Below, in pieces: positions 19,244-26,724 of a stretch of DNA of 64,000 nucleotides. The translations under genes were made by a program, and so were the position numbers. The first letter of the stretch is position 1. Every line of letters begins with the position of its first letter. The stretch comes from Thermostichus lividus PCC 6715 (lineage in GTDB: Bacteria > Cyanobacteriota > Cyanobacteriia > Thermosynechococcales > Thermosynechococcaceae). Under the pieces are notes generated by a model. The model had not been told where the DNA came from. It saw nothing but the letters and a program-made list of their open reading frames with translations, and did not search any database. The stretch is from positions 682,001 through 746,000 of the forward strand of contig NZ_CP018092.1 of assembly GCF_002754935.1 (NCBI RefSeq). Reading direction: 5' to 3'.

Positions 19244-20287
19244 ATGGGTTGCAATGCGTTAGGGGCGGGTTGGTGGCGATCGCTCGGGAGAGTGCTGCTT
19301 ATCAGTGTGCTGCTGGGCGGTTGTGCGCCAACACAGACAACTGAAACAGAGACCCCAACGGAGCCGGTCGCCACTCCTCAATTGACGGTGGTGACGACGT
19401 TTTTGCCGATGACTGCCTTTACAAAAGCAGTTGTGGGCGATCGGGCAACGGTGACGCAGTTAGTGCCTGCCAATGTTGATCCCCATGATTTTCAGGCGCG
19501 GCCTCAGGATGTGCAGGAGATTAACCGAGCAGCGGCACTGGTGAAAAATGGCCTTGATCTGGAGGCATTTTTAGAGCCTTTAATTGACAACGCAGACAAT
19601 CCTAAACTAAAGATTATTGATAGCAGTGTTGGGGTCGCAACACTGGTGGACGATGAACCGCATGACCATGGCCACACTCACGATCATAGTCACGGTGAGT
19701 TTAACCCGCACATTTGGCTAGATCCCAAGCGGGCAGTGCAACAGGTGGAAAACATTCGTGATGGGTTGATAGCGATCGATCCTGAGGGTGCCGAAATTTA
19801 TAGAGCCAACGCTGCCACTTTTATTGACAAACTCAGAGCACTGGATGCTGAGGCGGAGGCCAAGCTATCTCCGTTTGCGGGCAAAACGTTTGTGGTTTAT
19901 CACGATTTTGCCCCTTACTTTGCCGACAGTTACAATCTCCAAGTTGACTTTTTAGTGGGTGTGCCGGAAGAGAGTCCGGCGCCAGCAGATGTTCGGCGGG
20001 TGATGGAGGTGGTGCAAACTAGCCAACTGAAAACGCTGCTGACTGAACCGGGGCAGGAGCAGGTGTTTGCTAGCCTTGCTCAGGATATGGGGGTAAAGGT
20101 CAGTGTTTTTGACCCGTTGGAAACAGCACCCTCTGTTGCAGACCTCACGCCAGAGTACTTCTTGGCAACGATGCGGCAGAATATTCGTAATTTGGCGACA
20201 GCGTTTGGTACTGAGACCCAAACCTACCGATCGCCTCAGTCGGTGGCGGTTGTCTGGCCGGTGGCTGCTTTACGTCCGGCCTTTTAG
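19244..20287 (+). CDS. znuA: zinc ABC transporter substrate-binding lipoprotein
   Basis: Periplasmic zinc-binding protein. The N-terminus has a signal with lipobox LLGGC, so it should be lipid-anchored. The metal-site histidines and acid are visible (VDPHDFQARP, NPHIWLDP, VYHDFAPYFA). A histidine-rich loop DHGHTHDHSHG at about residue 140 is typical of ZnuA. I prefer the ATG at 19244; a GTG at 19232 adds four residues and lies just after the operator. The tail after TETQTYRS looks non-conserved. znuC starts 15 bases downstream. Confidence 0.93.
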   Translation: MGCNALGAGWWRSLGRVLLISVLLGGCAPTQTTETETPTEPVATPQLTVVTTFLPMTAFTKAVVGDRATVTQLVPANVDPHDFQARPQDVQEINRAAALVKNGLDLEAFLEPLIDNADNPKLKIIDSSVGVATLVDDEPHDHGHTHDHSHGEFNPHIWLDPKRAVQQVENIRDGLIAIDPEGAEIYRANAATFIDKLRALDAEAEAKLSPFAGKTFVVYHDFAPYFADSYNLQVDFLVGVPEESPAPADVRRVMEVVQTSQLKTLLTEPGQEQVFASLAQDMGVKVSVFDPLETAPSVADLTPEYFLATMRQNIRNLATAFGTETQTYRSPQSVAVVWPVAALRPAF

Positions 20288-20302
20288 CAATACCGAGACA
20301 CC

Positions 20303-21118
20303 ATGGTGGACGAATACCTTCTTGAAGTAGAGAATCTTTCGGTGTGGCGGGGCGATCGCCGCGTGGTCGAAAATATTTCTTTTAGGTTGCCAGCCCATAC
20401 AAACATGGCAATTGTTGGTCCCAATGGTGCGGGGAAAACGAGTCTAATTCAAGCTCTGTTGGGAATTATTCCTTACCAAGCTGGTCGGGTCACAGTATTG
20501 GGCTATGGCATGAGCTATCGGCGCTTGCTGCCCTATGTCCGCCAGCAGGTGGCCTACTTACCACAAAGTTTTCAGTGCGATCGCCGCATTCCCATTACGG
20601 TAGCGGAATTTGTTGGGCTGGGCTGGGACTGTCAAACATGGCAGTGGCCATGGCACCATCGGCGCGATCGCCAACGCGCCATTGCCCATAGCCTGCGGCG
20701 GTTGCACCTCAACCACTTAGCCACACAGCCCATGAGTGCTCTGTCGGGAGGAGAAACCAAACGGGCATTACTCGCCTATTGCCTTGTGCAGCCCCGTCGC
20801 CTATTAATTTTGGACGAAGCCCCCGCTGGCCTAGACCACCATGCCGAACAACAGTTTTATGATCTGCTGACAGAACTCAAAGAAGAAGAGGGCTGGACAA
20901 TTTTGCAAGTGTCCCACAACCTTGAGCGGATCAAAGCCACCTGCGACTATGTCCTTTACTTGAACGGCTCTGTACAGGGACTAGGCTCCCCTGAGCAGGT
21001 GCTCCAACACGTTGTGGCAACACTCTCCCCCCCCTATTCTGCCGAGGGATCGACCCCAGAGCCTCGAACCCCCATTGATGCGTTAGATCCCTCGGAATCG
21101 CTCAGGAAGCGGCTTTGA
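20303..21118 (+). CDS. znuC: zinc/manganese ABC transporter ATP-binding protein
   Basis: ATPase partner of ZnuA, 271 residues. Walker A GPNGAGKTS at about residue 40, signature LSGGETKR at about 150, Walker B LLILDEAPAGLD at about 172, H-loop VSHNLE. The last 25 residues are encoded by sequence containing a 10-bp inverted repeat and a segment duplicated in the CRISPR leader. A permease gene (znuB) normally follows; here the CRISPR array follows, so the channel subunit must be encoded elsewhere. Confidence 0.9.
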   Translation: MVDEYLLEVENLSVWRGDRRVVENISFRLPAHTNMAIVGPNGAGKTSLIQALLGIIPYQAGRVTVLGYGMSYRRLLPYVRQQVAYLPQSFQCDRRIPITVAEFVGLGWDCQTWQWPWHHRRDRQRAIAHSLRRLHLNHLATQPMSALSGGETKRALLAYCLVQPRRLLILDEAPAGLDHHAEQQFYDLLTELKEEEGWTILQVSHNLERIKATCDYVLYLNGSVQGLGSPEQVLQHVVATLSPPYSAEGSTPEPRTPIDALDPSESLRKRL

Positions 21119-21208
21119 GGATTTTGTGCTATGTCGTATAAAAAACATTGCTTACCTGCAAAGGGGATCCCTCGGAATAGGGGGTTGCAGTTCGCTCAGG
21201 GAGCGGCT
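21086..21208. repeat. direct repeat pair spanning the znuC end and the CRISPR leader
   Basis: The unit GATCCCTCGGAAT followed by CGCTCAGGNAGCGGCT occurs at 21086-21114 (inside znuC) and again at 21166-21208, where 14 extra bases split it. The inverse CCGAGGGATC occurs at 21042-21051, making a perfect 10-bp inverted repeat with 21086-21095. Its origin is unknown. Confidence 0.7.
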
Positions 21209-21222
21209 AGTATAGAGGTACC
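21119..21222 (+). promoter_or_regulatory. probable CRISPR leader
   Basis: 104 bases between the znuC stop and the first repeat. It is A/T-rich at the start (GTCGTATAAAAAACATTG) and then holds the duplicated znuC-end segment. The leader is assigned to this side because the degenerate repeat is at the other end of the array. Confidence 0.5.
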
Positions 21223-21871
21223 CCTTCCTCTTTATGGGGAAGGCGATCAAATGGAAACAAGAACCAGTTGAAGGGGGGCTGTATGTGATGGGGATCCTTC
21301 CTCTTTATGGGGAAGGCGATCAAATGGAAACCCTCTCCTATGGTCAGGACATCCTGTGGAAACAGGGCACCAGTACCTTCCTCTTTATGGGGAAGGCGAT
21401 CAAATGGAAACTTAAGAATCCCATCAGCGGCGGTTACTCCAGATCGTACCCCTTCCTCTTTATGGGGAAGGCGATCAAATGGAAACCTAGTTGGGGGCAA
21501 AGTACCAGTTGAGGCCGCCATTTCAACCTTCCTCTTTATGGGGAAGGCGATCAAATGGAAACTTAAAATTTTACCTCGTGCTGAATGGCGGGAGCCATCC
21601 TCGTTCCTTCCTCTTTATGGGGAAGGCGATCAAATGGAAACAACTCATGTAGGGATATTGTCCCTACAGATTTGATTTTGACCTTCCTCTTTATGGGGAA
21701 GGCGATCAAATGGAAACCTAGTCGGAACACGGATAACGAGCTGTTGTTGGATTTTCCTCCTTCCTCTTTATGGGGAAGGCGATCAAATGGAAACTTCAAG
21801 AATTGTCTAAACCCGGACATGATTCCTCCTTTGTTCCTTCCTCTTTATGGGGAAGGCGATCAAATGGAAAA
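21223..21871 (+). CRISPR. CRISPR array, nine 36-nt repeats, eight spacers, no cas genes nearby
   Basis: The repeat begins CCTTCCTCTTTATGGGG and ends GATCAAATGGAAAC. Repeats start at 21223, 21296, 21376, 21451, 21527, 21606, 21682, 21759 and 21836. Spacers are 37, 44, 39, 40, 43, 40, 41 and 41 nt. The first eight repeats are identical; the last ends in A instead of C and is followed by partial echoes of the repeat end (CAAATGGAAA). This fixes transcription as left to right, giving an 8-nt crRNA handle ATGGAAAC. Long spacers and a GAAAC ending resemble type III or I-D arrays, but no cas gene is in the window, so the type is open. Confidence 0.95.
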
Positions 21872-21903
21872 CAAATGGAAATCGAGTGGAAACAATGAAA
21901 ATG

Positions 21904-23178
21904 CTATTTGGGTTTCGCAGGCTGGCGTAACAACCGATCCACAAAGGCAAGGGCGCTGGCGCGATCGCCAATCTCGCCACGGGCTTGAGCTGCCTCGATC
22001 GCCTTCAAAATCCGGCCAATCTCTGGACCTTGGCGCAATTGAAACTGTTGCACTAGGTCAGCACCCCGCACAAGCTGAGGGGGGTGAGCCACCGTATTAG
22101 TAGGATCGAGCCATGCCCTTACTAAGGGGATGAGGTGAGCTTTGGGGATAGTGCGACTCAGTGCCAGCGCAACAAAGGCTGGAAAAAAATCCTGTGCAGC
22201 TCGAAAAAGATAGAAGGACTGTTCCCGATTGAGGGGCTGCTGGAGTGGCGTCAACCAGTCTTGCAGCAAGCGACATAGGACTTTAACAACTTTAATTTCA
22301 TTAGCGGTGTAGGTAAGGGCAAACAGTTGTGTCTCCGCCTGCTGGGGGTCTGGATGCACTAAGCAGGTGAGCTTGGCTAGGGCAGCAAGGGTACGCCGCT
22401 GGGGTTCGCCCGGAGCCGCGGTGGTGGCAATGGATGTAGTTAAACTTGGCCACAGAGCTGGAAAGGGGAAGTTTGCTAAGGTGGTTTCTAAGGCATGGTA
22501 ATGGGTCATACTCTCTTCGGTGACAGAGGGCAACCACACCCCTAAAACCCCATCACGAAAGGCTAAGGTAATGCTGGCCGCACTTTCAACCATACTCAGC
22601 AAATAACTGAGTTCAACACGCACCCGCTCTGGGGCAACAGTGCGAAGGCGCGGTGCCAAAGTTTGGATGACCCGGCGGGTGTCTGAAGTAATGGTGAACT
22701 GCAACTGTGCGGCTTGGCGATAGGCGCGCACAAGGCGCAAGGGATCCGCCGCCAAGTTGTCCGGGCTAACGTAGTGAATCTGGCGTCGTTGTAGGTCTAA
22801 TAACCCACCCAACGGATCAACAATGTGATGGTGATGAATATCGTAGGCGATGGCATTGAGGCGGAAGTCGCGATCGCGCAAGTCGGTGAGGAGGGTGTCG
22901 CCCTGCTGCTGGGCAATATCCACCGTCATATTCTTAAAAACAACCCGGCCAATCTGTCGTTGGCGATCTAAGACCACAAAGCCCGCTTGGTAACGCTGGG
23001 CAAGGGTAGCAGCCAGCTCAAGGGACTGGTTTGGCACAATAAAGTCGAGATCGGGGTAAAGGGTAGTGCGCCCCAACAGCGCATCTCGCACTGCTCCCCC
23101 CACAAGGTAGGTGTCTAGCGGCAAATCACTGACCGCAATGGGCCAGCGGCTAAAATCAAAGGGCTGGATTTCAAGCAT
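21904..23178 (-). CDS. cca: CCA tRNA nucleotidyltransferase / polyA polymerase family
   Basis: Class II nucleotidyltransferase of 424 residues that adds or repairs CCA on tRNA 3' ends. Head-domain signatures: YLVGGAVRDALLG and the catalytic carboxylates PDLDFIVP (about residue 45). Also seen are the DLRDRDFRLNAIAYD motif (about 105) and the neck motif DPLRLVRAYRQAAQL. Some cyanobacteria split CCA- and A-adding activities between two proteins, so the exact activity is not certain. It starts one base inside the stop of the pentapeptide gene (TAATG), implying coupling. Confidence 0.88.
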   Translation of the reverse strand: MLEIQPFDFSRWPIAVSDLPLDTYLVGGAVRDALLGRTTLYPDLDFIVPNQSLELAATLAQRYQAGFVVLDRQRQIGRVVFKNMTVDIAQQQGDTLLTDLRDRDFRLNAIAYDIHHHHIVDPLGGLLDLQRRQIHYVSPDNLAADPLRLVRAYRQAAQLQFTITSDTRRVIQTLAPRLRTVAPERVRVELSYLLSMVESAASITLAFRDGVLGVWLPSVTEESMTHYHALETTLANFPFPALWPSLTTSIATTAAPGEPQRRTLAALAKLTCLVHPDPQQAETQLFALTYTANEIKVVKVLCRLLQDWLTPLQQPLNREQSFYLFRAAQDFFPAFVALALSRTIPKAHLIPLVRAWLDPTNTVAHPPQLVRGADLVQQFQLRQGPEIGRILKAIEAAQARGEIGDRASALAFVDRLLRQPAKPK

Positions 23179-24491
23179 TAGAGTTGTTCTATATCAATGG
23201 GCTGCCCTGCAAGGGTCACCGCTAGATTGTCACCACGAACGGCGATCGCCCCTGCTGCCGTTTGAATGATCAGGCAACCATTTTCAACACTGAGAATTCC
23301 TTGCCATGGCCTCGTCCCTGGCACCGGATCTTGGGGGGCAGCAACGACCGCTGCTTCCGGTAACTCTAGCCAAAGTAGCATCGTATCGGCACCATAGTGG
23401 CGATCGCCAGCGGCGGTTTTAATGATCAACCCCCCGATGGCTAAGGGGGCAAAAGCAATATCGTGAATGGGCTGCCATTGCGTCTCTACTAAAAGTTGTA
23501 GATTGGGCTGCGACCCTGGGGGAGCCGCCTTCAGCATCAGCCACCATGTTTTCCACAGTTGGCGGGCAGTGCCCTGTTGAACGTTTGCACCTGCTGGAGT
23601 CGCGACATGGCAGTACTCCCACGCTGGCACCGGCTGTTCGCAGTACTGAATGGGCAAAAATGAATGGGCTTTGAGGACGCTGGCCACTAAATCCGCAAAG
23701 GGCGCATCAACCAATAGGGTTATCCGTGGTTGTGAAGCGATTGTGGCATCCAGAATGGCGATCGCCTGCTCCGTAACCGTGCGCAGTTGATAGCAATTGT
23801 TGCCGAGGTTGATGATCTTGAGGTCAGCGCTTTGATAGGTATGGGGACGCAGCGGCTGGGGCTGAAGCAGCAATTCCACCACCTGTTCATTGGTCCACTC
23901 TAGCATCGTGGTATCCGACGGCGCAGCAATGGGATCAGCGGCAGCCGTCAGGGGTGGGTGCGGTAGTTCTTCAGCGTCACTGTCATCAAAGATAACCTCC
24001 CCATTGGGCAACGTTGCACCACTGAGCTTGGCTTCCTCTAACTCTTTGCGCAGGGCGATCGCCCCGGTTAAATCCGCTGCCGAGAAATCAGCCCCAACAA
24101 CATTGGCCCCTTGTAAATTAGTATCGTGGAGCACTGCCCCTTTCAGCACCGCCCCACTGAGCACCGCTTGGCGGAGGTTCGCCCGCGACAGGTAAGCCCC
24201 CACCAACACCGCCCCACTGAGGATAGCTTCTTGCAGATCGGCATCCGTCAAGTTAGCCCCACTGAGGTCTGCACCAATGAGGTTAGCTCCCCGTAAATTC
24301 GCATTGGCTAAATTAGCCTTAATTAAATCGGCACCACTCCAGTTAATGCCTTGGAGATTTGCCCCAGCCAAGTCCACATGACTAAGTTGCACCAACGGAA
24401 ACGAGCTGCCCGCCAAATTGACACCGCGAAAATTGCGAACCCCGCGGGCAAATTCACTTAAGAGCGTTTCGAGGGTGATAGCTTTACTCAT
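23178..24491 (-). CDS. pentapeptide-repeat protein with C-terminal accessory domain
   Basis: 437 residues. Positions about 20-165 are tandem A(D/N)LXX pentapeptides (for example ANLANANLRGANLIGADLSG), which fold as a right-handed quadrilateral beta-helix. The remaining 250 residues have no repeats; an acidic linker (DDSDAEELPHPP) joins a mixed alpha/beta part that I do not recognise. No signal peptide. It is the first gene of a pair with cca, overlapping by one base. Function unknown. Confidence 0.82.
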   Translation of the reverse strand: MSKAITLETLLSEFARGVRNFRGVNLAGSSFPLVQLSHVDLAGANLQGINWSGADLIKANLANANLRGANLIGADLSGANLTDADLQEAILSGAVLVGAYLSRANLRQAVLSGAVLKGAVLHDTNLQGANVVGADFSAADLTGAIALRKELEEAKLSGATLPNGEVIFDDSDAEELPHPPLTAAADPIAAPSDTTMLEWTNEQVVELLLQPQPLRPHTYQSADLKIINLGNNCYQLRTVTEQAIAILDATIASQPRITLLVDAPFADLVASVLKAHSFLPIQYCEQPVPAWEYCHVATPAGANVQQGTARQLWKTWWLMLKAAPPGSQPNLQLLVETQWQPIHDIAFAPLAIGGLIIKTAAGDRHYGADTMLLWLELPEAAVVAAPQDPVPGTRPWQGILSVENGCLIIQTAAGAIAVRGDNLAVTLAGQPIDIEQL

Positions 24492-24591
24492 GGCAGGTTC
24501 TGATTAGGACACAACGGACTAGGCGGGTGACACAGCGGCTCACTATAGCTATTCTAGGTCGTGAGGCTGAATCCACAGGAGTAGGGCGTCA

Positions 24592-24864
24592 ATGCCATGG
24601 TTTGTGAAAATTGAGCGCGGCATCGTTGATAAGCAGACCTTTGACCAGCATGTTCCGGCTCATTGTGCCTATGTCCGTAAGTTAATTGCCGCAGGCCATC
24701 AAGCACGAACGGGGTACTGGGCGGAGCGAGGCGGGGGGATGATGCTGTTTGAGGCCAGCTCGTTAGCTGCCGCCAAAGCCATCGTCGAAGCAGATCCCTT
24801 GGTGCAACATCAGTGCGTTCACTACGAACTCCACGAGTGGTGTATTGTCGAAGAGCCGCGCTAG
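24592..24864 (+). CDS. YciI family protein
   Basis: 90-residue ferredoxin-like YciI/YCII-domain protein. Features seen are the conserved histidine in [15 protein letters not shown] and the end strand region [17 protein letters not shown]. Members are small enzymes or binding proteins of mostly unknown role. Its stop overlaps the convergent argG stop by four bases. Confidence 0.78.
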   Translation: MPWFVKIERGIVDKQTFDQHVPAHCAYVRKLIAAGHQARTGYWAERGGGMMLFEASSLAAAKAIVEADPLVQHQCVHYELHEWCIVEEPR

Positions 24865-26066
24865 CCTTGGCGCAGTTTCTCAGCCCACACTCGCGTTGGC
24901 AAGCCCCACACATAAATAAATCCTTCCGCTGCTTTGTGATCAAACTGATCCTCAGCCCCATAGGTCGCTAAGTCTGGGGCATAAAGCGAAACAGAGGAGC
25001 GCCGACCCACTACCTTGGCAGTTCCCTTAAAGAGTTTAACCCGTACTGTACCGCTAACGCGAGCTTGGGTTTGGGCAATAAAGGCATCCAGAGCTGCCTT
25101 GAGGGGGCTATACCACAGGCCGTTATAGACCAAGCGGCTGTAGGTATCTTCAACGCCACGCTTGTACTGGGTGACATCGGCAGTCAGGGTCAGGCTTTCA
25201 AGATCCCGGTGCGCATCAATGAGTACCAGCAAGGCCGGAGCCTCATAGATTTCGCGGGACTTAATGCCCACAAGACGGTTTTCGATCATGTCGATGCGAC
25301 CCACGCCATGGCGACCCACCCGCTCATTGAGTTGGCTAACCAGCTCAACTGGCTCTAGGCGCTGACCGTCAAGGCTCACAGGAATCCCTTGCTCAAAGCC
25401 AATCTCCACATACTCAGGCGAGTTGGGGGTGTCCTCCACCGCACGGGTCATTAAGTAAATCTCTTCTAGGGGTTCATTCCATGGATCTTCGAGCGGCCCC
25501 GCCTCGATACTTCGCCCGAGCAAATTGCGGTCGATGCTGTAGGGGGAAGATTTCTTGACCGGAGCAGGAATGCCAAACCGCTCACCATAGGCAATAGTTT
25601 CTTCGCGGCTCATCCCCCACTCCCGCGCCGGCGCTAGCACCTTTAGGTTGGGGTTCAACGCGGCGATCGCCACATCAAAGCGTACTTGGTCGTTCCCCTT
25701 GCCTGTGCAGCCGTGGGCAACCGCATCCGCACCATACTCCGCCGCAGCATCTACCAAGAGCTTGGCAATCAGAGGCCGCGCCAAGGCTGTTGAGAGGGGA
25801 TAGCGATTTTCGTAGAGGGCATTGGCCTGAATCGCTGGAAAGGCATAGTCGCGGATGAACGCCGCTTTGGCATCGACGACCAGAGATTCACTGGCACCAG
25901 AGTCAAGGGCTTTTTGGCGAATGGGTTCTAGCTCATCCCCTTGCCCCAAATCCGCAGCAAGGGTAATCACCTCCTGTACCCCCCACTCCTCCTTGAGGTA
26001 GGGGATACACACAGAGGTATCTACCCCACCGGAGTAGGCTAAAACAACTTTTTTTGCACGACCCAT
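24861..26066 (-). CDS. argG: argininosuccinate synthase
   Basis: Joins citrulline and aspartate using ATP in arginine biosynthesis. 401 residues, family length. ATP pyrophosphatase P-loop [11 protein letters not shown] at residue 10, conserved [14 protein letters not shown] at about 117, and [15 protein letters not shown]. The pathway partner argF is also in the window at 48.4 kb, on the other strand. The N-terminal start MGRAKKVVL is unambiguous. Confidence 0.97.
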   Translation of the reverse strand: MGRAKKVVLAYSGGVDTSVCIPYLKEEWGVQEVITLAADLGQGDELEPIRQKALDSGASESLVVDAKAAFIRDYAFPAIQANALYENRYPLSTALARPLIAKLLVDAAAEYGADAVAHGCTGKGNDQVRFDVAIAALNPNLKVLAPAREWGMSREETIAYGERFGIPAPVKKSSPYSIDRNLLGRSIEAGPLEDPWNEPLEEIYLMTRAVEDTPNSPEYVEIGFEQGIPVSLDGQRLEPVELVSQLNERVGRHGVGRIDMIENRLVGIKSREIYEAPALLVLIDAHRDLESLTLTADVTQYKRGVEDTYSRLVYNGLWYSPLKAALDAFIAQTQARVSGTVRVKLFKGTAKVVGRRSSVSLYAPDLATYGAEDQFDHKAAEGFIYVWGLPTRVWAEKLRQG

Positions 26067-26185
26067 AGTCTTTAATCCTGAAATTGATGCGGCAATTCTC
26101 CCCCGTCACTATAGCGGATCTGCTGCCGCCAAACGTACTAGTGTTAGGAATGACCAACACATACAAAAAACTGACAATAAGCCGC

Positions 26186-26212
26186 AAAAAAGCCCACCCC
26201 CTAGGGGCAGGC
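26186..26212 (-). terminator. rho-independent terminator of the hli gene
   Basis: Read on the minus strand, GCCTGCCCC-TA-GGGGGTGGGC forms a GC-rich hairpin followed directly by six T residues. It lies about 40 bases after the hli stop. Confidence 0.75.
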
Positions 26213-26249
26213 ATTGCATTCCATGCTAAGAGAGATACGGTGAACGTCC

Positions 26250-26459
26250 TTACAGGCTGTTCAAAAAGCCGATGAGGCCATGACCAGTGATGACTTCTAG
26301 AGCCAACAGCGAGACAAAGCCAATCATTGCTAAGCGACCGTTGAACAATTCTGCGTAGGGAGTAAAGCCAGACTGTGGCTCACTCATCACATACATTTTG
26401 GGTTCGATGGCAAAGTTGTTCATTTTGCCTTGATCGTCAATGATGCTACCGCTTTTCAT
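26250..26459 (-). CDS. hli: high-light-inducible chlorophyll a/b-binding-like protein
   Basis: 69-residue single-helix thylakoid protein of the Hlip/Scp family. The chlorophyll-binding helix has the motif [19 protein letters not shown] (residues about 40-58), with the conserved E, N and R. These proteins protect photosystem II assembly and chlorophyll intermediates under stress. The 30-residue N-terminal extension is typical of the HliA/B-like group. A 10-bp inverted repeat lies in its 5' region and a terminator follows. It is monocistronic. Confidence 0.92.
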   Translation of the reverse strand: MKSGSIIDDQGKMNNFAIEPKMYVMSEPQSGFTPYAELFNGRLAMIGFVSLLALEVITGHGLIGFLNSL

Positions 26460-26477
26460 GTTGGAACTCCGTTTGTT

Positions 26478-26517
26478 ACAAAGTGTTTCTTCTTCTTAAT
26501 ATAAGTTAACACTTTGT
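26478..26517 (-). promoter_or_regulatory. inverted repeat in the hli upstream region
   Basis: ACAAAGTGTT (26478-26487) and AACACTTTGT (26508-26517) are perfect 10-bp inverted arms separated by 20 bases, starting about 18 bases before the hli start codon. It could be a 5'-UTR hairpin or an operator. It is not a clean match to the HLR1 direct repeat known upstream of other high-light genes. Confidence 0.5.
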
Positions 26518-26724
26518 TTACAGAATTGCAACTGTACTGATCGCGCTGCGGCGATACCGACGACATCAGGGAGCCGCCATGGCTATCTGGTATGTATATA
26601 TATTGACCAAAAGGGACACTAACCTGCGCCACTCCAACATCTTTGAGGGTGCAATTGGCTGTAAACCCTAGTAACAGCGACTAGCCCTAGCACGTCACGA
26701 CGGCAAGGGGCTGACGTTTGCTGC

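Noticed and set aside
21207-22100. Open frames of 85-171 residues on both strands across 21.2-22.1 kb
   Set aside because: They are translations of the CRISPR repeats and spacers; the repeated peptides (PFDRLPHKEEG, FLFMGKAIKWK) mirror the 36-nt repeat.
26478-26517. HLR1 high-light element upstream of hli
   Set aside because: HLR1 is a direct repeat of TTACA-like units; here the arms are inverted and only one TTACA is clear, so it is reported as an inverted repeat only.
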